NCBI GenBank assembly: GCA_903893795.1
Contig: CAITNO010000140.1
Span: 1 to 56,869, forward strand
Reading direction: 5' to 3'
Source: Candidatus Hydrogenedentota bacterium
Lineage (GTDB): Bacteria > Hydrogenedentota > Hydrogenedentia > Hydrogenedentales > CAITNO01
Length of the DNA: 56,869 bases
The translations under genes and the position numbers were made by a program. The notes beneath the pieces were generated by a model. It made no database searches and had not been told where the DNA came from. It saw nothing but the letters and a program-made list of their open reading frames with translations. This document shows, piece after piece, positions 32,963 through 41,741 of this stretch (position 1 is its first letter; each line of letters starts with the position of its first letter).

Positions 32963-34264
32963 ATGGACATGGACAAACTCGTCAGCCTGTGCAAACGCAA
33001 GGGATTCATCTTCCAGTCGAGCGGCATCTACGGCGGCATCAACGGCTGCTGGGACTTCGGCCCGCTGGGCGTGGAATTGAAACGCAACCTCAAGAACGAC
33101 TGGTGGTACAACTTCGTCCAGATCCGCGAGGACATGGTCGGCCTTGACGCCAGCATCATCACCCACCCCGAAGTGTGGGTGGCCAGCGGCCACGTGGAGC
33201 AGTTCCACGACATCCTGGTGGACTGCAAAGAGTGCAAGAAGCGCTTCCGCCAGGATCATCTCGAAACGGAGCGCTGCCCCGACTGCGGTGGCGAACTTTC
33301 CGAGCCCAAGACGTTCAACAGCATGCTGCGCACGCGGCTCGGCGTCAGCGATGACACGGCCGTCGAGACCTTCCTGCGCCCCGAGACCTGCCAGTCCATC
33401 TTTGTGGACTTCAAAGACATCTATTCCTCCACCCGCGTGAAGATTCCCTTCGGCATCGCCCAGATCGGCAAGAGTTTCCGCAACGAGGTCAACCCGCGCA
33501 ACTTCATCTTCCGCAGCCGCGAATTCGAGCAGATGGAAATCGAGTTCTTCTGCCGCGAAGAGGATGAGGTGAAATGGTTTGCGCAGTGGCAGGAGGACAT
33601 CTGGGCGTGGTACCTGAGCCTGGGCATCAAGGAGTCGGCCCTGCGCTGGTACGAGCATCCCAAGGAGTCGCTGGCCCACTACTCCAAGCGCACCGTCGAC
33701 GTAGAGTACGAATTCCCCTTCGGCTGGGGCGAGCTGCAGGGCCTGGCCAACCGCGGTATCTTTGACCTGACCCAGCACAGCAAGCATTCGGGCAAGGACC
33801 TCAGCTACTTCGACGCCGAGAAGAACGAGCGCTACATGCCGACCGTCATCGAGCCCTCGGCCGGGGCCGACCGCACCACGCTGGCCGTGCTCTGCGACGC
33901 CTACGACGAGGAAGAGGTGAACGGCGAGACCCGCACGGTCCTGCACCTGGCCCCCAAGCTGGCCCCGATCAAGGCGGCCATTCTGCCGCTGGTGAAGAAG
34001 GACGGGTTGGCCGAACTGGCCGAAAACCTGGAAAAGAAACTGCGCCGCAAGTTCATCACCTACTACGACCATGCGGGCGCCATCGGCCGCCGTTACCGCC
34101 GCCAGGACGAAATCGGCACGCCCTACTGCGTGTGCGTCGATTTCGAGTCGAAAGAGAACGGCACCGTGACCGTGCGCGACCGCGACAGCATGGAGCAGGT
34201 TCGCATTCCAATGGATGACCTGGCCGACTACATCGGAAAGCGGGTTTCCTTCGAGCGCGACTGA
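32963..34264 (+). CDS. glyS: Glycyl-tRNA synthetase, single-chain alpha2 type
   Basis: A 433-aa class II synthetase that charges tRNA-Gly, of the single-polypeptide type rather than the alpha2beta2 type. It opens with the family signature LCKRKGFIFQSSGIYGG and GCWDFGPLGVELKRN. A zinc-ribbon-like insertion has Cys at about 88, 91, 105 and 108 (CKEC ... CPDC). Motif 2 is FRNEVNPRNFIFRSREFEQ, and motif 3 is the GADRTTLAVL segment; the C-terminal anticodon-binding domain is present to GKRVSFERD. The start at 32963 has AGGAG seven bases upstream; the frame extending back to 32753 is repeat-derived. It is followed at nine bases by the methyltransferase gene. Confidence 0.95.
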   Translation: MDMDKLVSLCKRKGFIFQSSGIYGGINGCWDFGPLGVELKRNLKNDWWYNFVQIREDMVGLDASIITHPEVWVASGHVEQFHDILVDCKECKKRFRQDHLETERCPDCGGELSEPKTFNSMLRTRLGVSDDTAVETFLRPETCQSIFVDFKDIYSSTRVKIPFGIAQIGKSFRNEVNPRNFIFRSREFEQMEIEFFCREEDEVKWFAQWQEDIWAWYLSLGIKESALRWYEHPKESLAHYSKRTVDVEYEFPFGWGELQGLANRGIFDLTQHSKHSGKDLSYFDAEKNERYMPTVIEPSAGADRTTLAVLCDAYDEEEVNGETRTVLHLAPKLAPIKAAILPLVKKDGLAELAENLEKKLRRKFITYYDHAGAIGRRYRRQDEIGTPYCVCVDFESKENGTVTVRDRDSMEQVRIPMDDLADYIGKRVSFERD

Positions 34265-34273
34265 GCTGTTTTT

Positions 34274-35020
34274 ATGACCGTTAATTACGACCAAATCGCT
34301 GTCCGCTACGACGCCCATCGGCCGAGCGGCAGCGATTTGTGTTTTGACCGGCTCGCGGAGGCGCTGGCCGGGGCGAGGCGCATGCTCGAAATCGGCGCGG
34401 GCACGGGCAACACCACCCGCTTCATGTCGCGGAGTGTCGATGCCCTGCTGGTGGCCATGGAACCCTCGGCGGGCATGGCCGCGCAGGCGCGCGCCAAGAG
34501 TGCCGGGGGGGAGTGGGTGCGCGGTGCTGCGCCCGGCCTGCCGTTCGGCGATGCCAGTTTCGACGCCGTGTATTCCAGTTATGTGCTCCAGCATGTGGGC
34601 GAACCCTCGGCGCTGTTTGAGGCGTGCGCGCGGGTGCTGCGGCCCGGCGGGGTGACGGCGCACATCACCGTGCCCCCTTCCTACATTGCCAACCATCCGC
34701 TCAACCAATACTTCCCCAGCTTCGCCGCGATTGACCTTTCCCGCTTTCTTCCGGCGGAGGCGCTCAGCGCCGCGATGGAAGAGGCGGGCTTTCGGGAAGT
34801 GCGCTGGGAGGTGGAACGCGAGAAGCCCAAGGTGCTGGACCGCGCCTATCTGGCGCGGGTGGAGAGCAAATTCCTCTCGACTTTCGATATGATGTCTCCC
34901 GACGAGTACGAAACCGGTCTCGCCCGCTTCCGGCAGGACGTGGAGGCGGGGGGCGGTTCGACGGAGCATGTTGTCATACGCGAGGCGGTGCTGATTCAGG
35001 CCCGACACACAGAAGCATGA
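34274..35020 (+). CDS. Class I SAM-dependent methyltransferase
   Basis: A 248-aa cytoplasmic methyltransferase. The Rossmann fold shows motif I MLEIGAGTGNTTRF at about residues 37-50, an acidic strand end (VAMEPSAGM), motif near GLPFGDASFDAVYSSYVLQ and the post-motif strand ARVLRPGGV. The family (UbiE/Methyltransf_11-like) acts on many small molecules; substrate cannot be inferred. It begins nine bases after glyS with only a weak ribosome-binding site and ends overlapping rsgA by four bases (ATGA), so it is coupled to both. Confidence 0.85.
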   Translation: MTVNYDQIAVRYDAHRPSGSDLCFDRLAEALAGARRMLEIGAGTGNTTRFMSRSVDALLVAMEPSAGMAAQARAKSAGGEWVRGAAPGLPFGDASFDAVYSSYVLQHVGEPSALFEACARVLRPGGVTAHITVPPSYIANHPLNQYFPSFAAIDLSRFLPAEALSAAMEEAGFREVRWEVEREKPKVLDRAYLARVESKFLSTFDMMSPDEYETGLARFRQDVEAGGGSTEHVVIREAVLIQARHTEA

Positions 35021-36132
35021 AGAAGAAGAAACTCGAAAAAAAGAAACGGACCACGGTGCGCGAGCGCGACTGGGAGGCGAACCACGAGCAGGCGTTCTCC
35101 CACGATCTCGTCAAGCACCGGCGCGCGCTGTCCAAACTCTCCGAAACGGCGCTGGCCGCGGCGTCGGCGGCACTGCCGTCCGACTTTACGCCCAACGCCA
35201 CGCTCATCTCCCATTCCAAAAAGTGGGCCTTTGTCCAGATGGATGCGGACGCCGAGGCCGAGGTGGAGGACCTGATTTGCCTGATCGACGAGCGGCTGCA
35301 CGAGGGCGAGGAGTCGCTGCTCGCGCCGGGCGACCGGGTGTTCATAGAGTTTGAAAACGACGACGCCTTTGTCCGTGGCGTGGCCTCCCGCCGGACCACG
35401 CTCAGCCGCCCCGCAGGCGAGCATGACCGCATTGCGCGCCAGGTCATCGCCGCGAATATCGACCTGATTTTGGTGGTGGCCGCGGCCGCCCAACCGCCTT
35501 TCCGGCCCGGGTTGGTGGACCGTTTTCTCATCGCCGCCGAGATTGGCGGTGTGGAACCCGTGCTCTGCCTCAACAAGGCCGACCTTGCGGAAGAGGAGCC
35601 CGAGGAACTACAAATCTACCGCGACCTGGGCATGCGCGTTTGCGTCACCAGTTGTGTGGACGGGCGGGGGTTGGAGGAACTGCGCGGCATGATCCGCGGC
35701 CGTTTTAGTGTCTTCGCCGGGCACAGCGGCGTGGGCAAATCGTCCCTGCTCAACGAACTCGACCCGGCCCTGCGCGTGCACACGCAGGAGGTGAGCGGGC
35801 AGACGCTGCGCGGACGGCACACGACCACGGCCGGCCGCCTTTATGAACTGGCGGGAAACGCCCGCGTGATAGACACGCCCGGCATCCGGTCGCTCGGCCT
35901 GTGGCGCGTGACGCCCGCCGAATCGGCCTACTATTTCCCCGAACTGGCGAAGGCCAGCATGGACTGCAAGTACCGCAACTGCACCCACACCCACGAGCCC
36001 GACTGTGCCGTGAAGACGGCCGTGGCGGCGGGGGGCATCAAACAGGGGCGATACGATTCCTACTGCCGGGTGCGCGCCAGCCTGGAATCGGACAACAACA
36101 TCACTCCGGGCCGCATGAAAACCACTGAATAG
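35017..36132 (+). CDS. rsgA: Ribosome small-subunit-dependent GTPase A
   Basis: A 371-aa circularly permuted GTPase that helps mature the 30S subunit. An OB-fold N-terminal region (about 60-130) comes first, then the permuted motifs: G4 NKAD at 186-189, G1 GHSGVGKS at 235-242, the switch region RGRHTTTAGRLYEL and G3 DTPG at 286-289. A C-terminal zinc site is made of Cys317, Cys322, His324 and Cys330 (DCKYRNCTHTHEPDC). The N-terminus carries an unusually basic tail KKKKLEKKKR and about 50 extra residues. Start overlaps the methyltransferase stop. Confidence 0.93.
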   Translation: MKKKKLEKKKRTTVRERDWEANHEQAFSHDLVKHRRALSKLSETALAAASAALPSDFTPNATLISHSKKWAFVQMDADAEAEVEDLICLIDERLHEGEESLLAPGDRVFIEFENDDAFVRGVASRRTTLSRPAGEHDRIARQVIAANIDLILVVAAAAQPPFRPGLVDRFLIAAEIGGVEPVLCLNKADLAEEEPEELQIYRDLGMRVCVTSCVDGRGLEELRGMIRGRFSVFAGHSGVGKSSLLNELDPALRVHTQEVSGQTLRGRHTTTAGRLYELAGNARVIDTPGIRSLGLWRVTPAESAYYFPELAKASMDCKYRNCTHTHEPDCAVKTAVAAGGIKQGRYDSYCRVRASLESDNNITPGRMKTTE

Positions 36133-36142
36133 GGAGAACACC

Positions 36143-37051
36143 ATGAACCGCTGTCTGCTCGTTTGTCTGTGCGTCCTTGTTGCGGCCCTCGCCGGGGCCA
36201 ATGCCGCCGCGGCACCGCTGCCCGGCGTTGGGCACGTGGTGGTGGTGGGCATCGACGGAATGACCGCCTCCTCCGTCAGCCGCGCCAGCACGCCGAACAT
36301 GCACGACATCATGAAGCGCGGGGCCTGGACACTGCACGGCCGGTCCGTGGACCCGTCGGTCAGCAGCCCGAACTGGGCTAGTATGATCATGGGGGCCAAG
36401 CCGGAATCGCACGGCATTACCTCCAATGACTGGCAGCCGGGCGAAACGCCCGCCTTTCCCACCATATTCGGCCTGTGCCGCACCGCCTATCCCAGCGCGG
36501 AAATCGGCGCCGTTTATGAATGGGGTGGGTTTGGCCGCCTGTTCCGCAAGATGGACACCACCTTTTCCGCAAACCCCAAGGCGGGTTTGTGGGGAAAGTA
36601 CATCAGGGGCAAGTCCAATGCCTTTGTCACAGCGCGGACGGCGGCGGAGCGCATCCGCGACAAGAAACCGCGACTGATCTTTGTGCATCTTGATCTGGTC
36701 GACCATGCGGGGCATTCAGAAGGCTACGACACGCCGGACTACGACGAGGCGGTCGGCACGGCCGACACCCACTTGGGAGAGATCATGCAAGCTATCCGTG
36801 ATGCGGGCATGGAGGATTCAACGGTGCTGTTCGTTGTCTCCGACCATGGCGGCATCGGCGACGGCCACGGCGGGAAGAGCAAAGAGGAAACGACGGTGCC
36901 CTGGATGGTGGCGGGACCCAGCATTGCCCAGGGCAGGGAAATCACCGAAGCATTGTGTTCCGCCCAAACCGCGCCGACCATCGCGATGTTGTTTGGGTTG
37001 ACAGCGCCGGAGCGGTGGACCGAAAAGCCCGTCGCCCAGATTCTTCGGTAA
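36143..37051 (+). CDS. Exported alkaline-phosphatase-superfamily enzyme (nucleotide pyrophosphatase/phosphodiesterase type)
   Basis: A 302-aa secreted hydrolase with signal peptide MNRCLLVCLCVLVAALAGANA. Metal and catalytic motifs of the superfamily are present in order: VVVGIDGMTASSV (metal Asp), DPSVSSPNWASMIMG (nucleophile-region Ser), FVHLDLVDHAGH (Asp and His), FVVSDHGGIGDGH and the following GGKS. It would cleave phosphomono- or diesters in the periplasm. It is compact compared with many NPP enzymes (about 400 aa). GGGAGAACACC precedes the ATG. It follows rsgA by ten bases and is probably in the same transcript. Confidence 0.85.
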   Translation: MNRCLLVCLCVLVAALAGANAAAAPLPGVGHVVVVGIDGMTASSVSRASTPNMHDIMKRGAWTLHGRSVDPSVSSPNWASMIMGAKPESHGITSNDWQPGETPAFPTIFGLCRTAYPSAEIGAVYEWGGFGRLFRKMDTTFSANPKAGLWGKYIRGKSNAFVTARTAAERIRDKKPRLIFVHLDLVDHAGHSEGYDTPDYDEAVGTADTHLGEIMQAIRDAGMEDSTVLFVVSDHGGIGDGHGGKSKEETTVPWMVAGPSIAQGREITEALCSAQTAPTIAMLFGLTAPERWTEKPVAQILR

Positions 37052-37107
37052 AACGGTTTTGAGCGCGTAGCATTGGGCTTTGTAATGGCCGACCGGCAAA
37101 CCCCTTG

Positions 37108-37213
37108 TTCGCCCCCTTCGGGGACGACCGAACTTTTGCTCATTATCCACGGGTTCCGCTTCGCTCCACCCGTGGTTGCAAACGAAAACCGGACCGTCCC
37201 CGAAGGGGGCGAA
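37108..37213. repeat. MITE-like palindromic element between convergent genes
   Basis: Near-perfect terminal inverted repeats of about 23 bases (37108-37130 and 37190-37213; core TTCGCCCCCTTCGGGGACG) enclose a second inverted repeat CCACGGGT...ACCCGTGG. Each terminal arm is itself palindromic (CCCCTTCGGGG). It has no coding capacity and probably serves both neighbours as a terminator. Confidence 0.75.
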
Positions 37214-37248
37214 TATGCCCCTTTCCCGAGTCGGCAGGGATGCTCCCG

Positions 37249-38361
37249 CTACCGTTTCAGAATCCCGCCGCGGCCCTGGGTGAGAAAGATCCCCTGCATG
37301 TTCATGCGCAGTTCATCCGGGTTGTCGGAGGCGATCATTGCGTCGTCCTCGCGGATCAGACGCTGCTTGAGCAGCATGGCGAGGCTCATGTTGAAGGACT
37401 GCATGCCGTCCTCGCCGCCGCCGGAAATGGCGTTGGGAATCTGCTTGACGTTGTTCTCGCGGATCAGCGCCGCAATGCCGGGATTGGAGACCATGACCTC
37501 CACGGCGGGCACGCGGCCCTTGCCGTCGGCCGAGGCGATGAGCCGCTGCGAAATGCAGGCGCGCAGTTGCAGCGCAATCTGCGCGCGCACCTGGTCGTGC
37601 ATGTTGGACGGGAACATGTCCATGATGCGGTCGAGGGTCAGCATCACGTTGGTCGTGTGCAGCGTTGAAAAGACAAGATGGCCCGTTTCCGCCGCAGAGA
37701 TGGTCGCCTGAAAAGTCTCTGCGTCGCGCATTTCGCCGACGAGAATCACGTCGGGGTCCTCGCGCATGACGGCGCGCAGCGCCGACATGAAGTCGCGCGT
37801 GTCGATGGCCACCTCGCGCTGCGTCACAATGCTTTTCTTGTTGCTGTGCAGGTATTCGATGGGGTCTTCCAGCGTGACAATGTGCATCCGCTTGCGCTGG
37901 TTGATCCAGTCCACCATCGATGCGAGCGTTGTGGATTTGCCGCTGCCCGTGGTGCCGGTGATGAGCACCAGGCCGCGGGGCAGATCGGAAATGCGGCCCA
38001 GCACGGGGGGCAGGTTGAGCGCCTCGAAGTCGAGTATTTTGCCCTTCACATGGCGCATGACGATGGCGATGGCACCTTTCTGACGCAGCACATTCACCCG
38101 GAAACGGCCCAACCCGGCCACGCTGTGCGCCAGGTCAAAATCGCCCCGGTCATCGTAAATGGCGCGCTGATCCGGCGTCATCATCTCGCCCAGAAATCCC
38201 TCCATATCGGCCTGGGTCAGGGTGTCGGCGGGCAGGAAGCGGATTTCGCCGTCGATGCGCACGGCGGGGGCGCTTCCGGAGGTGAGGTGCAGGTCTGAAG
38301 CGCCGTTCTTGACGGCATAGCCCAGAAGCTTGCGCAGTTTTGAACTCTTCTCTTCAGCCAT
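37249..38361 (-). CDS. pilT: Type IV pilus retraction ATPase PilT
   Basis: A 370-aa hexameric ATPase that powers pilus retraction (twitching). It contains the N-terminal PAS-like domain (SDLHLTSGSAPAVRIDG), Walker A GTTGSGKS at 136-143, the Asp box VTLEDPIEYLH, Walker B MREDPDVILVGEMRD and the His box TGHLVFSTLHT. The length matches the PilT/PilU family; PilT and PilU cannot be firmly separated from sequence alone. AAAGGAATC precedes the ATG at 38361. No other pilus gene is in the window; it ends a short minus-strand group with a zinc-ribbon gene and an aminotransferase gene. Confidence 0.93.
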   Translation of the reverse strand: MAEEKSSKLRKLLGYAVKNGASDLHLTSGSAPAVRIDGEIRFLPADTLTQADMEGFLGEMMTPDQRAIYDDRGDFDLAHSVAGLGRFRVNVLRQKGAIAIVMRHVKGKILDFEALNLPPVLGRISDLPRGLVLITGTTGSGKSTTLASMVDWINQRKRMHIVTLEDPIEYLHSNKKSIVTQREVAIDTRDFMSALRAVMREDPDVILVGEMRDAETFQATISAAETGHLVFSTLHTTNVMLTLDRIMDMFPSNMHDQVRAQIALQLRACISQRLIASADGKGRVPAVEVMVSNPGIAALIRENNVKQIPNAISGGGEDGMQSFNMSLAMLLKQRLIREDDAMIASDNPDELRMNMQGIFLTQGRGGILKR

Positions 38362-38395
38362 TTGTCCAGATTCCTTTGTTGCGCGCCTCTTCGGG

Positions 38396-38542
38396 CTATT
38401 TCTTCATCCACGGCCAGGGGAAACCGCAAATATGGCAGCGCGGATCGGCGGCGGGGCGTTCATAGCGGCAGTGCGGACAGGTGACCGTTTCCACCGGAAC
38501 CCGCTTCGCGTCCTTTTCAGTCTTGTCTTCCCGCGCTTTCAT
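38396..38542 (-). CDS. 48-aa zinc-ribbon protein
   Basis: A short gene easily missed: MKAREDKTEKDAKRVP, then two CxxC knuckles, CPHCRYERP and CHICGFPWPWMKK. Four cysteines in CxxC-x10-CxxC spacing make a zinc ribbon after a charged, Lys-rich tail. It fits exactly between the aminotransferase stop (38565) and the pilT start (38361) on the same strand. No clear Shine-Dalgarno sequence precedes it, so expression may depend on coupling. Function unknown; such small ribbons often bind nucleic acid or act as protein adaptors. Confidence 0.7.
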   Translation of the reverse strand: MKAREDKTEKDAKRVPVETVTCPHCRYERPAADPRCHICGFPWPWMKK

Positions 38543-38564
38543 TGCAGGTGCCGGTAGAGTGTCT

Positions 38565-39785
38565 TCAGCCCTGCCAGTTGCGGAGCGCGGACACGTTTGC
38601 CTTTATCTTCTCCGCAATGTGGATAATGTCGTGCATGTCCTCTTCCGTTCCGAGCAGTTTCTCGTGGCCGAACCACATGGCGCTGCGGTAGCACAGGTCT
38701 TCTACCATGGGACAGGCATCGCCGCGGCTTCTGCCGGGGTGATCCTTAAACACGGGCTGTTCGTAGAGCGGCAGGGGATATCCCGCGCCCACGGGCCAGC
38801 TTTCCGCGTTGGCCGCGGCCACGAACTGTTCGCGCGAGCAGCCGAAAAGCTCCGTGTCGATGCGCAGGCAGTACAGGTGGTAGGCCCGGCGGGTGATGCG
38901 GTTGCTTTTGGGCTGTGGAATGAGTCCTTCAATCTTTTCCAGCTCGTTGTTGAGAATGGCCGCATTGCGCTCGCGGACCAGCGTCTGCTCGCCCAAGCGC
39001 CGCAACTGGCAGGAAAGGAGCGCCGCCTGAAACTCGGTCAGCCGCGCGTTGGTGCCCGGGTTGACATGGTGGTACCAGGGGGCGCCGATGGCCCGGCCGC
39101 AGTTGGTGATGGACCGGCACATATCGGCCAGTTTGGCATCGTGGGTCACAATGGCGCCGCCCTCGCCGGCGGTAATGTTCTTGGAAAGCTGGAAGCTGAA
39201 GATGCCGCACAGGCCCAGCGTGCCCGCACCCTTGCCGACCCAGCGGCCGCCCCAGGCATGGCAGGCGTCCTCGACAATGGGGATGCCGTGCTCGGCGGCG
39301 ATGTCATTCAGGCGGTCCATGTCGCAGATGCGCCCGCCAAAATGCACCGGCATGATGGCCTTCGTCTGCGGCGTGATCGCCTCGGCCACCTTTTCCGGAT
39401 CGAGGCACCAGGTGTCGTCCACATCGGCAAACACCGGCGTGGCCCCCACCCGCAGCACCGACGAGGCTGTCGCCACGAAGGTGTAGGGAGGAACAATCAC
39501 CTCGTCGCCTGGACCGATGCCCAGCGCCTGCAGCACCACCTCGGCCGCCGCCGTGCCGCTGTTGACGGTCACGCAATAGGAAGCACCCTGAAATTCGGCG
39601 TATTCCCGCTCAAACTGGGCCACCCGACCCGCGTAGAACCACTGGCCGCTGTCCAGCACATCCAGCAGCGCCTTGCGCTCCGAATCGTCATAAACCGGCC
39701 ACGCGGGCCACTGTAGTTCCGGTCCGCGCACGGGGGAACCGCCCAACAATGCCAGGGACTGTGTACTGCCGCTTTTGTCACTCAT
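38565..39785 (-). CDS. DegT/DnrJ/EryC1-family PLP aminotransferase
   Basis: A 406-aa type I-fold aminotransferase that typically transfers an amino group to a keto-sugar nucleotide. It has SGTAAAEVVLQALGIGPGDE (phosphate-binding region), the cofactor-contact motif VEDACHAWGG and the PLP lysine Lys202 in FSFQLSKNITAGEGG. The full family length is present. GGAGGCAGGTA precedes the ATG at 39785. No sugar-nucleotide pathway gene adjoins it, although an epimerase of nucleotide sugars is at 55388-56452. It heads the operon that includes the zinc ribbon and pilT. Confidence 0.9.
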   Translation of the reverse strand: MSDKSGSTQSLALLGGSPVRGPELQWPAWPVYDDSERKALLDVLDSGQWFYAGRVAQFEREYAEFQGASYCVTVNSGTAAAEVVLQALGIGPGDEVIVPPYTFVATASSVLRVGATPVFADVDDTWCLDPEKVAEAITPQTKAIMPVHFGGRICDMDRLNDIAAEHGIPIVEDACHAWGGRWVGKGAGTLGLCGIFSFQLSKNITAGEGGAIVTHDAKLADMCRSITNCGRAIGAPWYHHVNPGTNARLTEFQAALLSCQLRRLGEQTLVRERNAAILNNELEKIEGLIPQPKSNRITRRAYHLYCLRIDTELFGCSREQFVAAANAESWPVGAGYPLPLYEQPVFKDHPGRSRGDACPMVEDLCYRSAMWFGHEKLLGTEEDMHDIIHIAEKIKANVSALRNWQG

Positions 39786-39847
39786 TACCTGCCTCCAAGA
39801 ACCGATCTGCCTGCAAAATCCCGTTTACCCACGTCCTGCCTGCCAAT

Positions 39848-39877
39848 ATTATGCACTGACAGCCCCAATTCGCACAA
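39848..39877 (-). promoter_or_regulatory. Possible promoter for the aminotransferase-pilT operon
   Basis: -10 CATAAT (39853-39848) with an 18-base spacer to a poor -35 TTGTGC (39877-39872), about 63 bases before the start codon. A 16-base tandem duplication begins immediately upstream at 39878. Confidence 0.35.
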
Positions 39878-39909
39878 CCGCCCTGAGGAGGATCCGCCCT
39901 GAGGAGGAT
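39878..39909 (+). repeat. Tandem duplication of a 16-base unit
   Basis: CCGCCCTGAGGAGGAT occurs twice in a row without a mismatch (39878-39893 and 39894-39909), adjacent to the promoter candidate of the aminotransferase gene. Confidence 0.85.
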
Positions 39910-39995
39910 CAAATCGTTGGAGACTTTACTTGAAGTGTCCCGTTCGAACCTGTCAGCCCGGTTACTTTCCCTGGCGGCGTAGCGGTCCGTTTCGG

Positions 39996-40115
39996 ACTGC
40001 GGCGGCAGCGACGCCGCTCTGGGTGTGATTTCGTCTTTCGTGCATTTCCTGGGAGCGCCAATCTCCCGGTTGACTTTTTTGCCGGGGAGCCAATCGGGAG
40101 ATTGGCGGTCCCAGG
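39996..40115. repeat. Two intergenic palindromic repeats upstream of the Tat dehydrogenase gene
   Basis: 39996-40020 is a GC palindrome (ACTGCGGCGGCAGCGACGCC...) related to 31332-31362 and 48060-48087. 40048-40115 is a larger inverted repeat with 21-base arms (CCTGGGAGCGCCAATCTCCC and its complement, one mismatch) around a 26-base loop that includes six T. Neither codes for protein. The remaining 40116-40405 shows nothing that I can assign apart from the ribosome-binding site of the next gene. Confidence 0.7.
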
Positions 40116-40405
40116 AGAAAGCACTACAGCGTTGAGGACGGCCCAATTCATGACAATGTCAGCCTGCACGGCCCAGCCCGCGCAAAGGTCCAGGGCGCAC
40201 CATGGCGGAGGCTCTTGGACGTCAACGCGTGCCTGCCCAATGGCTGTGAAAATGACACTGAAAAACGGGCAAAAAACGCCTATTGCCCGGCGTTGCGGCA
40301 CAGGGAGAGATTCTCTGGACTTTCGCATTTCAAGCGCGGCGCGGGCAACTTGCATTTTACTTGCCCATTCCCCAGAATAGCGGGACCCATCAAGGAGGTC
40401 TCACC

Positions 40406-41722
40406 ATGTCCAAGAACGGTATTTCACGCAGATTGTTTCTGAAACGGGCGGCTTTGGCCGCAGTGGCGCCTGTGGCGTTTCCGTACATCATCCCCGCCCG
40501 GGCGCTGGGGCTGGACGGGAATGTCGCGCCCAGCAACCGCATCGTCATGGCATCCATCGGCACGGGCGGCCAAGGGCGGGCGGACACGCGGGCGCTGTTC
40601 AACATCCCCGAGGTGCAGTATGTGGCGGTGTGCGACGTGGACCGCGAGCATGCGGCTGCGGCGCGCAAGGATATTGAGGACTACTATTCCAAGAAGAGCC
40701 CGGACGGCAAGTTCGAGGGCATCAAGGAGCACTACGATTTCCGCGAAGTGCTTGCCCGCGACGACATCGACGCGGTGATGATTGCCCCGCCGGACCACTG
40801 GCACGCGCTGATCAGCATTGCCGCGGCCAAGGCGGGCAAGGACATTTACTGCGAGAAGCCGCTGGCCAACTCGATTCCCGAGGGCCGGGCGGTGGTCAAC
40901 GCGGTGCGCCGCTACAAGCGCGTCTTTCAGACGGGCAGCCACGAGCGCAGCCGCGACAACGCGCGCTACGCCGCCGAACTGGTGCGCAACGGGCGCATCG
41001 GCAAGGTGCGCACGATTGAAATCAACCTGCCGCTGAACAACGGCCCCATCGGCAACCAGCCGGAGATGCCGGTGCCCGCGCATTTCGACTACAACTTCTG
41101 GCTTGGCCCTGCGCGCGACGCGCCCTACACGGAGAAGCGCTGCCACTTCTACTTCCGCTACATCCTCGACTACAGCGGCGGCGAAATCACGGACCGCGGC
41201 GCGCACGTCATCGACCTTGGCCAGTTGGGCAACAACACGGACCACACCACGCCGGTGTCGGTGCAGGCCCAGGGCTATTTCCCGCCGGACGGCCTGTTCA
41301 ACACCGCCATGGACTATCAGTTTGAGTTTGAGTATGCCAACGGCGTGGTGATGAAGGGCAAATGCGGCGGCGAGCGCGGCGTCAAGTTTATCGGCGACGA
41401 CGGGTGGGTCTTCATCCACGTGCACGGCGGCAACCTGGAGGCGAGTTCTCCGGCGCTGCTCAAGGAGGTGCTCGGACCGAACGAGGAGCACCTGGGCCGC
41501 AGCAAGGGGCACCACCAGGACTTCATCGAGTGCATCAAATCGCGGGGCGAACCGAAGGCCGCCTGCGAAATCGGCCACCACAGCGCTACCATGTGCCACA
41601 TGATCAATCTGGCGCTGCGCACAGGCAAAAAACTCAAATGGGACCCCGAAAAGGAACTGTTTGACGATGATGAGGCAAACCGCATGATGCAGCCGTCCAT
41701 TCGCGGCCCGTGGCAGCTCTAG
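40406..41722 (+). CDS. Gfo/Idh/MocA-family oxidoreductase with Tat signal
   Basis: A 438-aa NAD(P)-dependent sugar-type dehydrogenase exported by the Tat route: MSKNGISRRLFLKRAALAAV contains the RRxFLK motif. The Rossmann fold begins IVMASIGTGGQGRADTR, and the family's EKPLA motif is at 150-154 (YCEKPLANSIPEG). The catalytic-domain region HFDYNFWLGPARDAPYTEKR and GGEITDRGAHVIDLGQLG matches the large group of exported Gfo/Idh/MocA proteins common in planctomycete-like bacteria, most of unknown substrate. AAGGAGGTCTCACC is an ideal ribosome-binding site. The next gene (HEAT protein) follows after 19 bases. Confidence 0.92.
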   Translation: MSKNGISRRLFLKRAALAAVAPVAFPYIIPARALGLDGNVAPSNRIVMASIGTGGQGRADTRALFNIPEVQYVAVCDVDREHAAAARKDIEDYYSKKSPDGKFEGIKEHYDFREVLARDDIDAVMIAPPDHWHALISIAAAKAGKDIYCEKPLANSIPEGRAVVNAVRRYKRVFQTGSHERSRDNARYAAELVRNGRIGKVRTIEINLPLNNGPIGNQPEMPVPAHFDYNFWLGPARDAPYTEKRCHFYFRYILDYSGGEITDRGAHVIDLGQLGNNTDHTTPVSVQAQGYFPPDGLFNTAMDYQFEFEYANGVVMKGKCGGERGVKFIGDDGWVFIHVHGGNLEASSPALLKEVLGPNEEHLGRSKGHHQDFIECIKSRGEPKAACEIGHHSATMCHMINLALRTGKKLKWDPEKELFDDDEANRMMQPSIRGPWQL

Positions 41723-41741
41723 GACAGGGAAGGAAACCACA

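Noticed and set aside
32894..35008. A 704-codon minus-strand frame opposite glyS and the methyltransferase gene
   Set aside because: Both plus-strand genes have unmistakable family motifs; the antisense frame has none.
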